From Tilletiaria anomala UBC 951 (taxonomy: Eukaryota; Basidiomycota; Exobasidiomycetes; Georgefischeriales; Tilletiariaceae): a stretch of DNA of 64,000 nt. Positions within the stretch are counted from its first letter, which is position 1, and each line of letters starts with the position of its first letter. Shown here in pieces: positions 34,710-47,450 of this stretch. The DNA lies in the NCBI RefSeq assembly GCF_000711695.1, contig NW_013546996.1, forward strand, positions 106,906 through 170,905. The letters are read 5' to 3'. Below the pieces are notes generated by a model. It saw only the letters and a program-made list of their open reading frames with translations. It did no database searches and had not been told where the DNA came from. A program made the position numbers and the translations under genes.

Positions 34710-36799
34710 TCAATCGATACTGAGTCGATGGTGCATGTAGAGCATGCTGCTGCCATGGCCGCCTTTCCCGTCCGCGCCGCCGGCCGCGCCGACCGCATAC
34801 AGCGTGCCGCCGTTGCTCGTCATCGCCCTGTGCCCTAGCTTCCTGGCGGTGCTGATGCGCTCGATCGCGGCGCGCAGGCCGCGGCCAAAGTTGAGCAAGC
34901 AGCGCACAGTCATGCCGAGTGTGATGACGAGCAGGAGGATGGAGAGGATAGAGAAGGTTGAAAGGGACCGATAGACCTCCTTGTACGCTCCGTCCTTGTC
35001 TTGCCAGATGCGCAAGAGTTTGTAGCTAAAATAGACTAGCGCGCCTGTGAGGCCGACCATGAAGGCGTACATGCCCACCCTGTTCTCTGCGCGCACCGCC
35101 CACCAGGCGAGGACGAGGACGAGGAGGCTGAAGAGCGGTGCGATGATCGTGATGATGCGCTCCGCGTCCATCCTCTGCAACACGATGAGGATAAGCTGCA
35201 GGCAGTATGCGCAGAAGACGAAGAAGTCGTACTCTGATGGGAGACACCGGGAGTGGAGAGAGCAGGGACAGTGAACTACTGGCCATGACACGCCGGCAGA
35301 TCTTACTCGAACTCACTCAGTAATGCGACGTAGATCTGGTAGTGAAGGTAGCGCCGCTTGAGTCCGCGATCCGCTCCGATCTGCTTGTATATCCTCCACC
35401 CGTACTCCTTCCAAAGCGGCACGAACAGCGCGCCGAACGCCACCTCGGCGGCACCGACGACGCCGGGGATCAAGCCAGTAAGGACCTGTACGGGTATGTG
35501 CTGGCCGGTGCCAGCGACGACGCCGGTGCCGAGCACATCGCGGATCTCGCCAATCTGGATGCCGCTGTAGACGAGCATGCACCCGTTCATCAGGAGCATA
35601 CCGATGACGAGAATCATGTTCTTGTTGACAACTGCGTCGATGGCGAGCAGGATCTGGTAGAGGTGTGCGAGGCCAAAGACGACCAGGAAGACCGGCAGCG
35701 CGCGCTCCTTGGCAACGTCCATCTCGATGGATTTCTGCGTGTTGAAGCGCGCCAGCAGGACCGACTCGACGGAGATGTTGACGCCCGCTTCGAGCAGAAC
35801 GACGAGCATGAATAACCAGGAGATCCAGCTGGACTGGAGCAGTGCCGTCGCCCACCAGAAGATGCTCTGGGCGCGCAGACTACGTGCTGACGCATTCGTG
35901 CACGACTGCGAATCTTTGGGTGACGAGGTCGACTTTCCTCCCTTGTGATACCCGGCAGCAGCGCCATCGCCTGTAGCCGCGTAGTATGCGGGTACCGGTA
36001 GATTGAAGATGCTGGATGCACCCGGGCTGTCGTCCTTGTCATCGCCGTAGTCCGTGGCAAGGGTGCCCTTGGAGCGCGCAAAGTGCGACTGATACGCCAT
36101 CGAAGGCGACTGGAAGACGAAGCTCGGGTTCATGACTCCAGGTACGCATTTCACCTTGGCACCGGCGCCAGCGCCAGTTGCCCCATTGCTTGCGCCTGAG
36201 GGAGGGAGCAGTGCGCCATCCGCGCCAAAGAAGGGCGTCGAATCGCCACCAATGCTCAGTGTTCTGGAGGACTTGTACGTCTGCAATGGTGGGCGCGAGA
36301 GTGAATAGGAGTGTGAGTGGCCATAACCCGGGTCTTTGACCTGTGTTGCTTGTGGTTGGCGATGAGCTGCTCTTGTCGACCATATCGAGGTGGCCGAGTC
36401 GTTCCCTGTTGATGCTGATGCTGTCGCGCCTGCCATTCCACTGTGCCATGTTCCTGCGCCGAGGCCTGTCCCTGCTGCTGCATGCCCACTTTGCTCTCTT
36501 GACGAAGGCATTGCACATGCTTCTCCCTGCGCTTGGGCGTACGAGTAGCCCGCCCGCGAAGACATGGTCATGGGCGCCTGCGGCTTGTGCATCGGTGTCG
36601 ATTCGGACCGGGATCCTGCCTCCGTCCGTTTCCTCGATCCGGATGTAGCGGACCCTGATCTAGATGCTCCTGATGCGGAACCAGTATGCGCATGTGCATT
36701 GCTCGGCGCAGACGATGACGCTGCAGACCAGAATGATTCCTTGTCCGGCAGAGGTGGCGCCGCTAGCCGAGGCGGGCTGTAGTCTCGCGAGCTGGACAT
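34710..36799 (-). CDS. Multi-spanning Golgi membrane protein, UPF0658-like
   Basis: Exons are 35317-36799 and 34710-35233, giving 668 residues. The first 310 or so residues are Ser/Gly/Ala-rich and hydrophilic. From about 315 there are at least seven hydrophobic helices (for example LLQSSWISWLFMLVVLLEAG and VFLVVFGLAHLYQILLAI). A central cytosolic block is YGWRIYKQIGADRGLKRRYL, and just after it the intron join restores LLKYDFFVF, which I recall as typical of the fungal UPF0658 Golgi family. That join uses the GTGAGT donor at 35316 and needs an AG acceptor at 35234; reading on would stop after nine more bases. The biochemical role of the family is unknown. The long N-terminal extension is unusual compared with yeast members. 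Confidence 0.75.
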
Positions 36800-38514
36800 A
36801 ATTTCCTCTGGCAGCACAAGCGTTTGTCTCGCTCCGGTTGGGGGTGGAGTGGATGTTGTGGGAATCCAAAATAAAAACGATGCAAGTCAATACCAGATTA
36901 TCCCCTGTATTGAGCGCTGCCAAAGTGTCGAGGCGGTGAAAGGGGGGTGGTCCGCCTCTCCGATGTGTGAAGTGCGCTGGAAAAAGGGGGAGAGTCGAGC
37001 CTGCGACGTTTGAATGTGCTATCAGTGCTTCCGCGCTATGGGCAGCGCCGCTAACGCAACCAGGGAGTGTGAGTTTCGATTAGGAGGGGTTGTTGTTTGC
37101 AAAAGGAAGGTGAAGGTGGCTGAGGTCGAAGCGTATCGACACGACTCCTGTTGTAGCGACAGAAGACAGCCAGGAAGCCCGGAAGGGAAGGAGGCAGGCA
37201 TGCAACAGACCGATACGTGGTACAAAGAGTGCAGGAGAGAGGTGTATTTGGATGTGTTTGTTGCGAGGTGCAGATCCTGCTTTGTTGAGCTCCAGCTGTG
37301 GTCGTGAAGTGAGGATCGAGCGTTGGCTGGTAGGAAGGCTACGACTGTCACACTGGAGCAGTCTCAATTCCGAGCGTCAACGTCAAGTCCGCGCACTGCA
37401 TCAGTTTGAGTTTCGGTAGGCACAGCTTTCAGAAAGGCTCATGCTTGCTCTCCTCCAGTGCTGTATCCCCGTGGATGCGTGGATGCGACGGCTGCCCTCG
37501 CGATCAACAAACACGATTCACCATCCTCGATATCTTAAGGCGGGTCAACCGCTCAATGCGTTACCATCTGGCATCACCATTTGGGAACTGGACGCCCAGG
37601 CATCGGACATGGTGTATGTATTGCCCCTTGCTTCCCGGACACATTGCTTCTCTGACCATGCTGCGGCCCGGCAGTGCATAGCAGGGACCTCCTGACTATA
37701 AAGTATCTGAGAAGGAACGCCGAAAGAGCTTCGAACAAAAATGCACGAGCTTTAGCTGTCTCATCAACTGGGCGCATCGAACGCATTCAGATCTCCAGAC
37801 GTAGGGCTCTCTCTTTCCCTGAATCTACTCCAGGCCTGTTCCTTTCCTTTTTCATGAAGGGTGTGACAGCATTCAAAGAGTCTTCGACGGAGTGACAGAT
37901 ACTTGCTTTATAGCGCGGTGCACGACAGGGAATATGAGGGGCGACAGCGCGTCGGGGCTTCGGGAACGCTTGCATTTCTCTCCCGTCTGTGTCGTCGCCC
38001 ATACTGCAATTTACAAACATAGTTTTCTGTGACCGCCCGACTTCATCATGATACACTTTAGCTGGCGTGCTGCTCAAGGACGCTGGCAAGCTGCAGCTAG
38101 TAGCGATTCTCTGCCATTTGCCAATCCCCCCTGCAGACCCTCCCCGCTTGGGGATGCAACGCCTGATACGAGCGTTGGCAAAAAGGGACGCAAAGTGCAG
38201 ATCATGCATGATAAGCAAGCTCTTGATGGCCTCTCGAGACTGATGAAGGAACAAGCGAGAGGCGTGAGTCGGGTGCCAAGGCGCGAGACAGTCTAGGGTT
38301 AACTACTTTTGCCTGTTCCGGGGGTTTTATTTTTATTTCCATGGAATCTCTCATTTTTGGCGCCTGCCCGGAAGGAGCGGCGACGCAGGCTGCAGCAGCT
38401 ATCCATCCATCCATCCTGTTGTTGTTTGTACGCACCGCGACTAGCAAGAATGATCAATGGAGGCCGCGCTGTATACTAAGGTGCCACGCATCTAAAGCAC
38501 GTCTCTCTCAGCCT
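36800..38514. other. Intergenic stretch of 1.7 kb
   Basis: No supported gene. Several open frames of 70-155 codons overlap on both strands without known domains. The left end should carry the promoter of the UPF0658-like gene. Confidence 0.4.
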
Positions 38515-38934
38515 CTAGCGTATATGTACGCTGCGTAGTGACGATCCTTTGGTTGCAGAGCCTGGTTGTGACTGCGTGAGGATTGATTGAGCCCGATCGA
38601 AGAGCGGAGCAGCACATGGTGACATAGCCTCTCTCCTTTTCTGTCGCGCGCGCGCTCGAACCTCGGCGACCTTTCCGGGCTTTGGAACAACTGTTAGCAA
38701 ATCCTCCACATTCTCGGCACCGAACCGTTCGTCATCAATGGAAATTGCAGCTTGACGCTCGGGCCTCGTCGTCTTTGCCGGAGCTGGTACGTGCAAATAC
38801 GAAGACACTGAGGTCAACCTGCGTGGCGCGGCTGGAGCTCTCCCCGAGCGCGTCATCGTTGACCGCGACGCGACAGCCCTATACATCCTGCCGTCTCGCG
38901 AGAGACGCGCGGCTGCCTGGGAGGCTAGCGACAT
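38515..38934 (-). CDS. Small Arg-rich hypothetical protein, possibly mitochondrial
   Basis: A single exon of 139 residues starting MSLASQAAARLSRDGRMYRA. The first 45 residues have many Arg, Ser and Ala and no acidic residue apart from one Asp, which is the look of a mitochondrial import presequence. A more acidic block follows (ISIDDERFGAENVEDLLTVV) and then a basic helix. I recognise no family, and a further intron or exon is possible. The start is only 85 bases from that of the MIT-domain gene on the other strand. The same frame stays open further upstream (ATG at 39126), but that would overlap the MIT gene start. Confidence 0.4.
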   Translation of the reverse strand: MSLASQAAARLSRDGRMYRAVASRSTMTRSGRAPAAPRRLTSVSSYLHVPAPAKTTRPERQAAISIDDERFGAENVEDLLTVVPKPGKVAEVRARARQKRREAMSPCAAPLFDRAQSILTQSQPGSATKGSSLRSVHIR

Positions 38935-39019
38935 AGCTGGGAATCTTGGTGACTGGACACCTTGGAAGCTGCACGGGTGGATGGAGGTGCGCCTGAAGGA
39001 TTGAAGGGAAACGTGCGAA
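38935..39019. promoter_or_regulatory. Short putative bidirectional promoter
   Basis: Only 85 bases separate the ATGs of the small hypothetical protein and the MIT-domain gene. If both are real they must share control sequence, some of it perhaps inside transcribed leader or coding DNA. Confidence 0.3.
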
Positions 39020-42000
39020 ATGCCGTCCACTGCGGCGGTCGTTGCACCAGATCTACTGCAATCCCTCTCGAATTCACCAGCAGCGAAGGCGGCCGGAGCA
39101 ACAGCAACATCGACTAAACTAGACAACGAGCAATGGAGGGCCCTTAGTCAAAGCCAGGGTGACGATCAGGGTCACAGCCAAGGGATAGGAAGTAATCTGC
39201 ATGGCCATTCGTCTTACTTTGGACTACGCTCGACAGCATCAGCAGCATCAACAGCAGAAACGCCAGTAGTAGCATCTGGGGCGCCGCGTTCATTTCTCTC
39301 CCTTTCCGGCCCTATCTTGCCCGCGAGCAGGAACGACATTGTGTCTTCGCCAGCTCACTCTTCAAGTTCTTCCACCTTTCCCCCGACATCTTCATCGTCG
39401 GCAGCGGGCCTACCGCCTACTTCGCCTTTTGTGTACGGCACTGGTGCCAGCGCCTTTGAGGGATCTCGTGCGAGTGGGAGTGGCAGCAGCAGCAGCTACG
39501 GGCCGCTTTCATCTGGCGTAGCGATTGCTGCGGCGGGTGTAAGAGCAGGAGCAGGTGAAGCGTTGGCAGTGGGGCTGGCGTGCGCGGCGCCTGAAGCGAC
39601 GCTAGACGCATCCACCTTCTATTCTCTACCTCCATCAGCGGTCAGCACCGCCACAGACTCGGCTGCGGTTACGCGCACGAGCGCGGCCAGGTCTTCTGGG
39701 CCGTCCTTCGCTTCGCCATTGCCCATCACGGCGCGCATTAACGAAAGTGTGCACTATATCAGTGCGCCTGCTAGCAGCAGCAGCGAAGCATACACCAATA
39801 CCCTGACCATGAGTCAAGCTCAGGGTCTGGGAAGCGCGCTGAGCAGCGTGTTTGATCAGGGGCATGGGTCAGAGCACAGTCAAGCGCAAGGGCAACGTCC
39901 GCACTTCCCGCCCGCACCTGCTCCATCCGCGTTTGTACATGCGTACGGCCTGGAGCACGATCAACAGTATCAATACCAGCGTCGGCAGCAGTGCCAGCAG
40001 CAGCAACAGCAGGGACAAGCGGCGTCTGTGCAGAGTACCTTTACAGGCCCAATGGGCACTGAAAGTGCAAACAGCTTCAACATGCCGAGCGGCAGTGGCA
40101 GCACCAGCGGTGGTAGCGGTGGCGGTACCGCTGGATCTTCTGGCGCGGGTAGCAGTCGGTCTGGAACAGGCGCTGCAGACACAAGCACAGGTATGAGTTC
40201 TGCGGCGGATGAATTCAGCACCTACGCTTCGCCCCCTTCCTCCGCTGGCGACGCAGGGCCTGCGTCCACGCCCGGGCCCGGGCCAAATGCAGGGCGGAAG
40301 GCCAACACGCGCGGTAGCAGGCTGGGCGCGCAGCTGGCTAAGAGCATCAGCCCGGCTGGGCTGGGATCGGATCCGGGTGCGCAAGAAGCGCACTATCAGC
40401 AGCATTCGCATCCACCCACAGGAAGTGCTGGTGGTGCTGGTACCGCCAGCGAGAATGCATGGAGCGGAAGCGCCAATGGTAGCGTAGGCTCACAGCCACT
40501 ATCGCAATTTTCGGAGATTGGGAGAACTTCATCTGCTACTGCAGTGGCGTCGGCGGAGGCGTTTGGGGGCGCAGGTGCTGAAATGGGAAATATGACAGGT
40601 ACAGTTCCATTTCCATCCGCTGCCAAATCACTTCCTTATGCTGGAGGCGCAATAGCAGCAGAGTCATTGCATTTTGTGGATGCAAGGTCTCCTTTAGCAC
40701 CAAGCGAGGGCGCAGGCGGTAGAGACGATGGTACGTTCTTCATCACTGCTGGTGGGGGTAATCCAGCAGGCCCTTCCAAGTATGGCTCGCCAGCACAGGC
40801 TGGAAGCACAACTACCAACAACCCGATTTCTGGCTCTGCTGCCCTCGGGCAGAGTCGCAGCCCTTCTTCCTCGTCAGGAGGCAGTCGCGTGGCCAGCTTG
40901 GCGTCCCGATGGGGTGGGACAACGCTGGCTAGCTCAGGTGGCAGCATTGCAGGCACAGGCACTGTATCATCAACATCAACCGCAGCCGGCGCTTCGGGTC
41001 CCGCATCAGCCGCAGGGACCTACGCACCGGACGAAGCCAGTGCGCCCGGCAACGGAAGCGGAAGGAGCATAAGCTCGGCCTTCGGTTTTAGGACGCCCAA
41101 GAGGCAAACCACCTTGGACAGTCTCAGCAGCAGCTCTGGCGGGTATCGAGCGTCCAAAGTGCGAGCAGCTTTCGAGCCCGGCAGTAGCGAAGCCGAATCC
41201 GAGCCGAGAACATTGCCAGGGTCAAGGCCGAGAACACGGGTGGGAGGAGAGGGAGCAGCGGAAACAGCAGCAACCCCAACGCCCATGGCATCCAGCAGCG
41301 ATTTTGACAGTGGGAATGTCGCTTTCGCCAACTCTGACACAGAGGGCGATAGAGTCGTCCATGCCAAGAATGGCAGCCTCAGTCCAACCGTCGAGACGCG
41401 CCGGCGAGACTCGCGCCTCGGCAAGGCGTCCTCCCATTCCGATTTGCTCTTTTTTGCCGCATCACAGGCGCAATCACAGCCGAATTCGCACACACTCTCG
41501 CCAACTAACGTCACCAGTCCAAGGCGCAGCCCTAGCTCAGGTATACCTGTAAGCCCAAACGCAGACAGATTGCCTCTCGATTCGGCTTCCAGCTTGCAGC
41601 AGCGCTTCGCTGCTGCGCGCGCAGCTGGTCGATTGAGCCGCCTGCAGTACAATCGACCGGATAGCGAACAAACGTCCGATTGGGAGGCGATGCGCGGCGC
41701 CACATCGCCTCCACTTGGGACGACCAGTGCTGTGGCTGCGGCGGCCGCTGATCGTGGTAACAGTAGTATTGTGGACAACGTGAAGGAAGATGATAACATC
41801 AGTAGCGCAAGGAGGCCGTTGGATGGGTCTACGCCTTCATCAATGTCGCCTTCGTCTACCAGGCAGCAGAGGGAACTTCTGCTTCCAGTTTTACAAGGAG
41901 CACGCAATGGGCAAGCATTTTTGAAGGATGACCCCAACCCTTACTTCTCGGCCATTTCAGTCGCCGCAAGTCGGAATGGTGGCATCGGTGATGGGGTTGG

Positions 42001-45000
42001 CGGTGGTGAGCAGCAGGCTCCGACGCGACTAAAACGAAATGACGAAGAACTCGATAGCGGTGCTGGGGGGCCCGAGCCGGCTGGCTTCCTGTCGCCGCAG
42101 TCGCATTCGCATGACGTTACCAGTGTTGCCAGCACGCGATCGACCATGCCGTCCGCATCTTTACCTCTCAGCCCGCCGTCATCAGCAACGGCCACCGAGC
42201 CGTCCTCCCGATCGCACGATGCGAGCTTAGGGTCCAGCTTGCGCACCGGGCTGCTCAGCGATCGCGACATAGCGATCCTTGGCGCGATACCTGGCTCGCC
42301 ACCTGAATCGCTCCTAAATGCGGATGGTACGCCGCTGAACAGCAAAAATATCCTCACGATTGCCCTGCAAAAGGCACAGAACGCCGTGATGCTTGACGGG
42401 GCAAACAACGTGCCTGAAGCTATTGCCGCCTACAAACAGGCTGTCAGGCTGCTGCAGGAGGTCATGGAGCGCATCTCACCTAGGCCTGGGAAGAAGACGA
42501 GGTCGAGCCGTGAAGAGGAACGGAGACGACTTCGCGTGATCGTAAGTGCTATCTCTCATGGAAATCTTATATGCTCTCTGGACTCATACTTGCCTTGGCC
42601 TGCTTGCAGCACGATACTTATGCGGATCGCATTCGACTGTTATCGATGATTTACGTCTCTGAAGATGGCGTTGAGCTCTCTGCCTCGAGTTCGCCACTTG
42701 CGTCTCTTGCAGGTGATTGGCTGCCAAGCCCCGCTGTGGAGCGAGTCGGCGTCATGCCGACTGAGAAGTCAGGAGAGGTTGTGACAGGCCCAGGTCCGAA
42801 GGTCGTTGATTCCAACGAGCAGCCATCCCGTTTGCATGCTTCAACCCCTAGTTCGGGCTCTCACCACGAGGCGCTTGCAAAGCACCATGCTGCGTATTCA
42901 GAGCCACGCTTAAGCAAGGACTCGTCCAAAGGACGTCGGTCTGTGCGCGCCGCATCCTTTGAGACGGCCCGCTACGATGGGGCTCAGACTCTTGACGCTG
43001 CGCCCGCGATCGCCATCGCGCCTGGTTCGCCGATGGATGCAGACCCGTCTGGGACTTATGGCGGACACCAGGGAGAGCGCAAAGATGGAGCAGCGGCAAA
43101 GGACACCCCTGTGCGCAGCCGTGCTAGCTCTGATGCCAGTGCTTGTTCCAGATACTCGAGCGCCAAGCTCTCGCCGCAGAATGCTCTCAAGAACTTGCAG
43201 GGTCCTACCTCAGAAGCGCCTTTCCTCAGTGCCCGCTCACAGGCATTTGGCCTGGACGAGGAGGTCAAAACCCCAGCCACACCATATTTTGATGTGGATC
43301 CTAACCTGGTCAGTGAAGATGGAACCTTGGAAGGCTCGTCTTCGCGAATAACCCCAGCTATGGCTTCTGTGGATTCGCCGCAAACCCCTGTACAACGCGA
43401 GTCTCAGCGCGCCAGTCGCCTGCAAAGGAGCATGAGTAGCCCATCGCTTGCGGATGACGCAACTGCGGCTACCAAAAGACCCTACATGGCTCCTCTTGAT
43501 CTTTCGCAAAGGATCTTGAGCCGACCATTAGAACAGCGCGCTGGAGAACTCAGGACGCCTGCATCTGCGGCACCCCTCCTCGTCAGCCCCACGACTAGCG
43601 GGGGTACAATCAGCCAGCGCCGTCGTGGCCTCTCTTCGACCTCTAGACCAAGTGCTGATGACGGTTCTTGTCTTCCATCTGGTGCTTCCCCACCGATTTT
43701 GGGAACCGCTATCTCTCTCAGCGGCTTCCGCAGCAAGCCAAGAGACTTGGAGGATGTTTCTAGTCGTGGTGCTGATCATTCGCCTGATCGAACACCGAGC
43801 AACACGATCATCGGTCGTCAGCGTGCAACATCGCAGCCCAGCAATCGCAGGCCGTCCCTGCCGTCTGTTTTCTTTCCCAACGCAAAAGAAGGCGGTCAGG
43901 TACCTCCGGTTCCAGCTCTTTCCCGCCAAGCAGTTGTGACAGGCCACGACTATGGTCCCATTCCGTCACGTCTGTCTAGTACGACAACCTCGGCTCAGCC
44001 AGGGTATCGTTTCCCAACCCAACCGGCAGACATGGCGCAATCGCCTAATCTTACCGTTCGCGACACCAATGCATCGCATCGAGCTGCCATAGCTCGCGAT
44101 GCACTTTTTCCAGGTCGTCTTCCGTCAAATATCAATGGACCTGCGCCCTCGTATACCACAGACGGTATTGGCACCAGTCTATCTTGGCTTCCTGTGCCGC
44201 CGACCTCACCGACGAGCCCGGGCGCGGCAGCCAGCCTCCCCTCCAACATTGGCTTGCGTCCTTTTGTGACCATGCGGTTGCTGCACGCTACACTGGTTTC
44301 CCACGGATTCCTCTCTCGACGGCTGCACATTGCATCACCGATGTGGGCGCAGCAGACATCCAAATTGGTGGCAATCGATAGCAAAGTCAAAGCGCTGGAT
44401 ATCCTTGGCTCCGCTGTTGACGCGCTCGACAAAGCGGGCGACTCAATGCTGGGCGGCAACGCCAACGAAGAGTCCGGATACGCTCTTGTCGGCGCAAGGT
44501 TCGCCGCAGCCTTAGAAGACTTCGAGTCCCTGATCGATGACGTACAGAACACGCTGGCCAAGAAGCTCAACTTCATTCCGACCGTCTCTGGCAAGAAGGG
44601 TGGTGTGAGTCATTCTTTCCAATGTTCTGTCCACGACCTGAGCTGACTTTACTGTTCCTTTATATAGAGCTCATTGGGCGCACTTGGATCTCGCTTGACT
44701 CGCTCACTGGGCGTTATGACGAATTCTAACAAAAGCAGCGCGGATGGCCCTCTTGCCTACGCCGAGCTTCTTCTCAAGCTCTTCATGAAGGCTCAAATGT
44801 TTGGTGCGTGCAACGATGTTGCAGTGTAACAATTGCCTTTCCTGATAAGCCCATTTCTTTTTCATTTTTCAGAACGACATGCACACGCGCTGGGCCGCGC
44901 TCAAATGACGGGCCTAGGCATGTCCGGGCACAATGGCGGCAGCCCGGATCACTACGGCTTGGTCTCTGCAGAATCGCGAGCCGTTATCGAGGTCAAGCTC

Positions 45001-45111
45001 AAGCGCGTAAGCGACTTTTTCGGCGGCGTGATTTTGGCATTTGTCCTCCGCGATTTGGGAGTCCTGCTCGAGAAGAACTTGAAGCGATGCACGGCGCCAC
45101 TCATCGAGTAA
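39020..45111 (+). CDS. Very large MIT-domain protein with disordered N-terminus
   Basis: Exons are 39020-42541, 42610-44604, 44668-44803 and 44873-45111, giving 1963 residues. Residues 1 to about 1090 are almost all Ser, Gly, Ala, Gln and Thr with no fold visible. An MIT (microtubule interacting and transport) three-helix domain lies at about 1105-1190: ILTIALQKAQNAVMLD, EAIAAYKQAVRLLQEVMERI and, across the first intron, IHDTYADRIRLLSMIY. Another disordered stretch follows. The last 240 residues are helical and well composed (PFVTMRLLHATLVSHGFLS, ALEDFESLIDDVQNTLAKK, VLRDLGVLLEKNLKRC), suggesting a conserved fungal C-terminal domain. MIT domains bind ESCRT-III tails, so a role in endosomal or septation membrane remodelling is plausible but inferred. 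It is convergent with ARP10, with 137 bases between the stops. Confidence 0.85.
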
Positions 45112-45248
45112 GGACTGCCGTGGGAAGAAGCAATCGCTTGCGAGATACATTGCACGCCGCAATGAGGACGTACTCTTTATTCTACTCTGTATCATTGACG
45201 CGCATCGTGGTATAGGCATTGTGGGGATTTTGACCTCGGAACAATATG

Positions 45249-47450
45249 TCAGGCAAGGCACCTTTTCCCTGAGCTCAACATCGCGATCCAGTCAACGATC
45301 TGCCAAGCGGAGGAGACCTCGGAGTGGACTCTGAGGTCGGGCTCATCAGGTGTCTACTGACCGCCGACAAGCCGCCAAAAGCACCTGTTTCCAGTCCGCC
45401 CACGACCCCCATGAAGGAGCCTTGACCGAATGTGACAGGCATAGGCAATGTTGGACCCAATGGCGCATGGAGAGCTGCTTGTTCTGCATCCCACTCTTCC
45501 CGCTTCATCTCGTAGATCGATGTAGTCTGCAACGCACCGACGATGCTGGCACCAATCCACGGTAACAGGTTGGCAGCAAAGACGGGTGCGGACCCGCTCA
45601 TGGGGGGCGGCGCGACGAGGGTCTTTTTGACTTGGCTCTTGTCTTCCCGTGGCAGGTCAGGGGGGGGAATTGGAGGCAAATTGGGTGCATGGTCGTTCAG
45701 CACCCCGATCGAGCTGGCGAGGTTGCGTAGCGGGGCGTAGCGGTTGGCCTTGCGCAGCACTGCAGGTGTCAGCGGCTTCGAAGAATCAATTTCCGATGCG
45801 AGAGTCTGTAGGCTGAGAGCGAGTTGTTGCGCAAGCCGGTGGGGCAAGCTTGGGAGCATCGCCATGCCTCCCGTAACGAGGATAAGGGATGCGAGGTTCC
45901 GGCGTAGATCGATCGGTAGCTGCATGCGAACAGATAAATGTGTGAAGTCAGCACTCGCGGTCGGCAGAGCTGTTCTCGATCACCACAACTTACCTTCAAA
46001 AGGCTCGACAGCACTGCCTCTGAGATGCTCGGCTCATCAAGATCCCCATCTTCAAACATGACCTCTGCAGCACATTCCCTGACCCATCCCGGGACAAGCA
46101 AGACAGCTGACTGCGGGAATGTTGTTCCTGGCACCATAGCGTCCGCTCGTAAAGAGGTAGTCAGAGTGACCGTGGATGATGGGATGCGATTCGGCCCCAA
46201 GCTCGCCATATGGGTCGCGAGAAGTGATTCAGCCCTTCCTTTGATCCATTCCTGCGCACTTTGGAGGGATGCAACCGGCACGCAAAGAGTCTTGGCCCTT
46301 GCTTTGGACGCGTGCCTTGCCTTGAGACTTTCGACCGAGTCGTCCTTTGGCGCATCAGGGTTCGGGCAGGCATCGAATCTGGCTACAAGGCAAACACGCG
46401 TCATGAGCTCTTCGACTACGTGCGATGTGAGCAGGTCTGGCGGAATGCGCTCGACGTGCCGTGTCGGCTTGCTGTATGCGCCGTCGTGACCATTGCTATT
46501 GGCTGGGCGAGCATGTGTGCAGTAGCAGTATCGCCCTTCGGACAAAAGCAGCCTCTTGAGTCTGCACCGCACGCTGTTTCCCGCAGTCGGCGTGACGGTG
46601 CGCGCCGATTCAAGTATCCGACCGCAATATATGGGGGTGATGCTTGTCTCAGCACGAGCACCGCCGCCCGAGACGTCGACAACAAGACCGGTGATGCGCC
46701 CTGTTGCCATTAATGCCATTAGAGGCGAAGACAAAAAAGCAACGGAGGGTACTCGGAATTGAGAGAAGAGTACTTTAAGAAGCACCTTTCGTAGTGGTAG
46801 AGGAGTTGATGGAGAGTCCAAGATCAGGACGTGCCGCTGTTTGGTATCAACCCTGAGATGCCTACGAAGGTAAGAAAGACAAGCAGATGAGGGCGTGGCG
46901 GCAATCCAGAGATGGTAGCATCGGATGCTTACTGTACATAAATGTTGCGGATGAGCTCCTCGACTTGAGCCTCCAAAAGTCGCCGTGCAGCTCTGCGCTC
47001 GGCCTCTCCTTCGCATCGAGAAAGGTCGTATGACCAAAGGCACATGTCCTGATCGCCTTCTTCCAGAGCGCGCTCTTTGCCCTTTCCTTTGCCATTGTCA
47101 CCCTTTCTCTCGAACGAGCTCCATTCGGGCGGTAGGACAATAGAACTGATGATTCCACGCGGTGTCGGCTCGCCGCTGAAGCCGAACTTGGTGACGCGAC
47201 TGCCAATGTCGAGGACGACACGGTCATCTGTGCCGTGTAAGGACAGCAGGCGACGCTGCATGGGGACGTAGGCGCTGGTGCCGCTGCTTGAAGACGACGC
47301 TCTAGCGGACGCTCTGGTTGCAGTTGATATTGAGCTAGGAAGCGCATCATTCCCACCATAGGCAGGTGCTTTTGCTCCTGGAACCGTGGAACGTAGGGGA
47401 GCTGGGTGAGGCCTCTCCTTCTCGCCAAGCGCGGCCGAAGCGTCGTCCAT
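45249..47450 (-). CDS. ARP10: Actin-related protein 10 (dynactin pointed-end complex)
   Basis: Exons are 46933-47450, 45994-46861, 45362-45919 and 45249-45299, giving 664 residues. The actin-fold start VVLDIGSRVTKFGFSGEPTP lies at about residue 76-95, followed by HVLILDSPSTPLPLR, LMALMATGRITGLVVDVSGG, and near the end LASLILVTGGMAMLPSLPHRL and LPWIGASIVGAL. This matches ARP10/ACTR10, the dynactin subunit that with p62, p25 and p27 caps the pointed end of the Arp1 filament and helps dynein adapt to cargo. The phosphate-binding and hydrolysis residues of true actin are not well kept, as is usual for Arp10. I place a fourth exon after a 62-nt intron because it gives IVDWIAMLSS, like the DWCSLNNP end of animal ACTR10; without it the frame ends at 45275. 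Confidence 0.85.
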
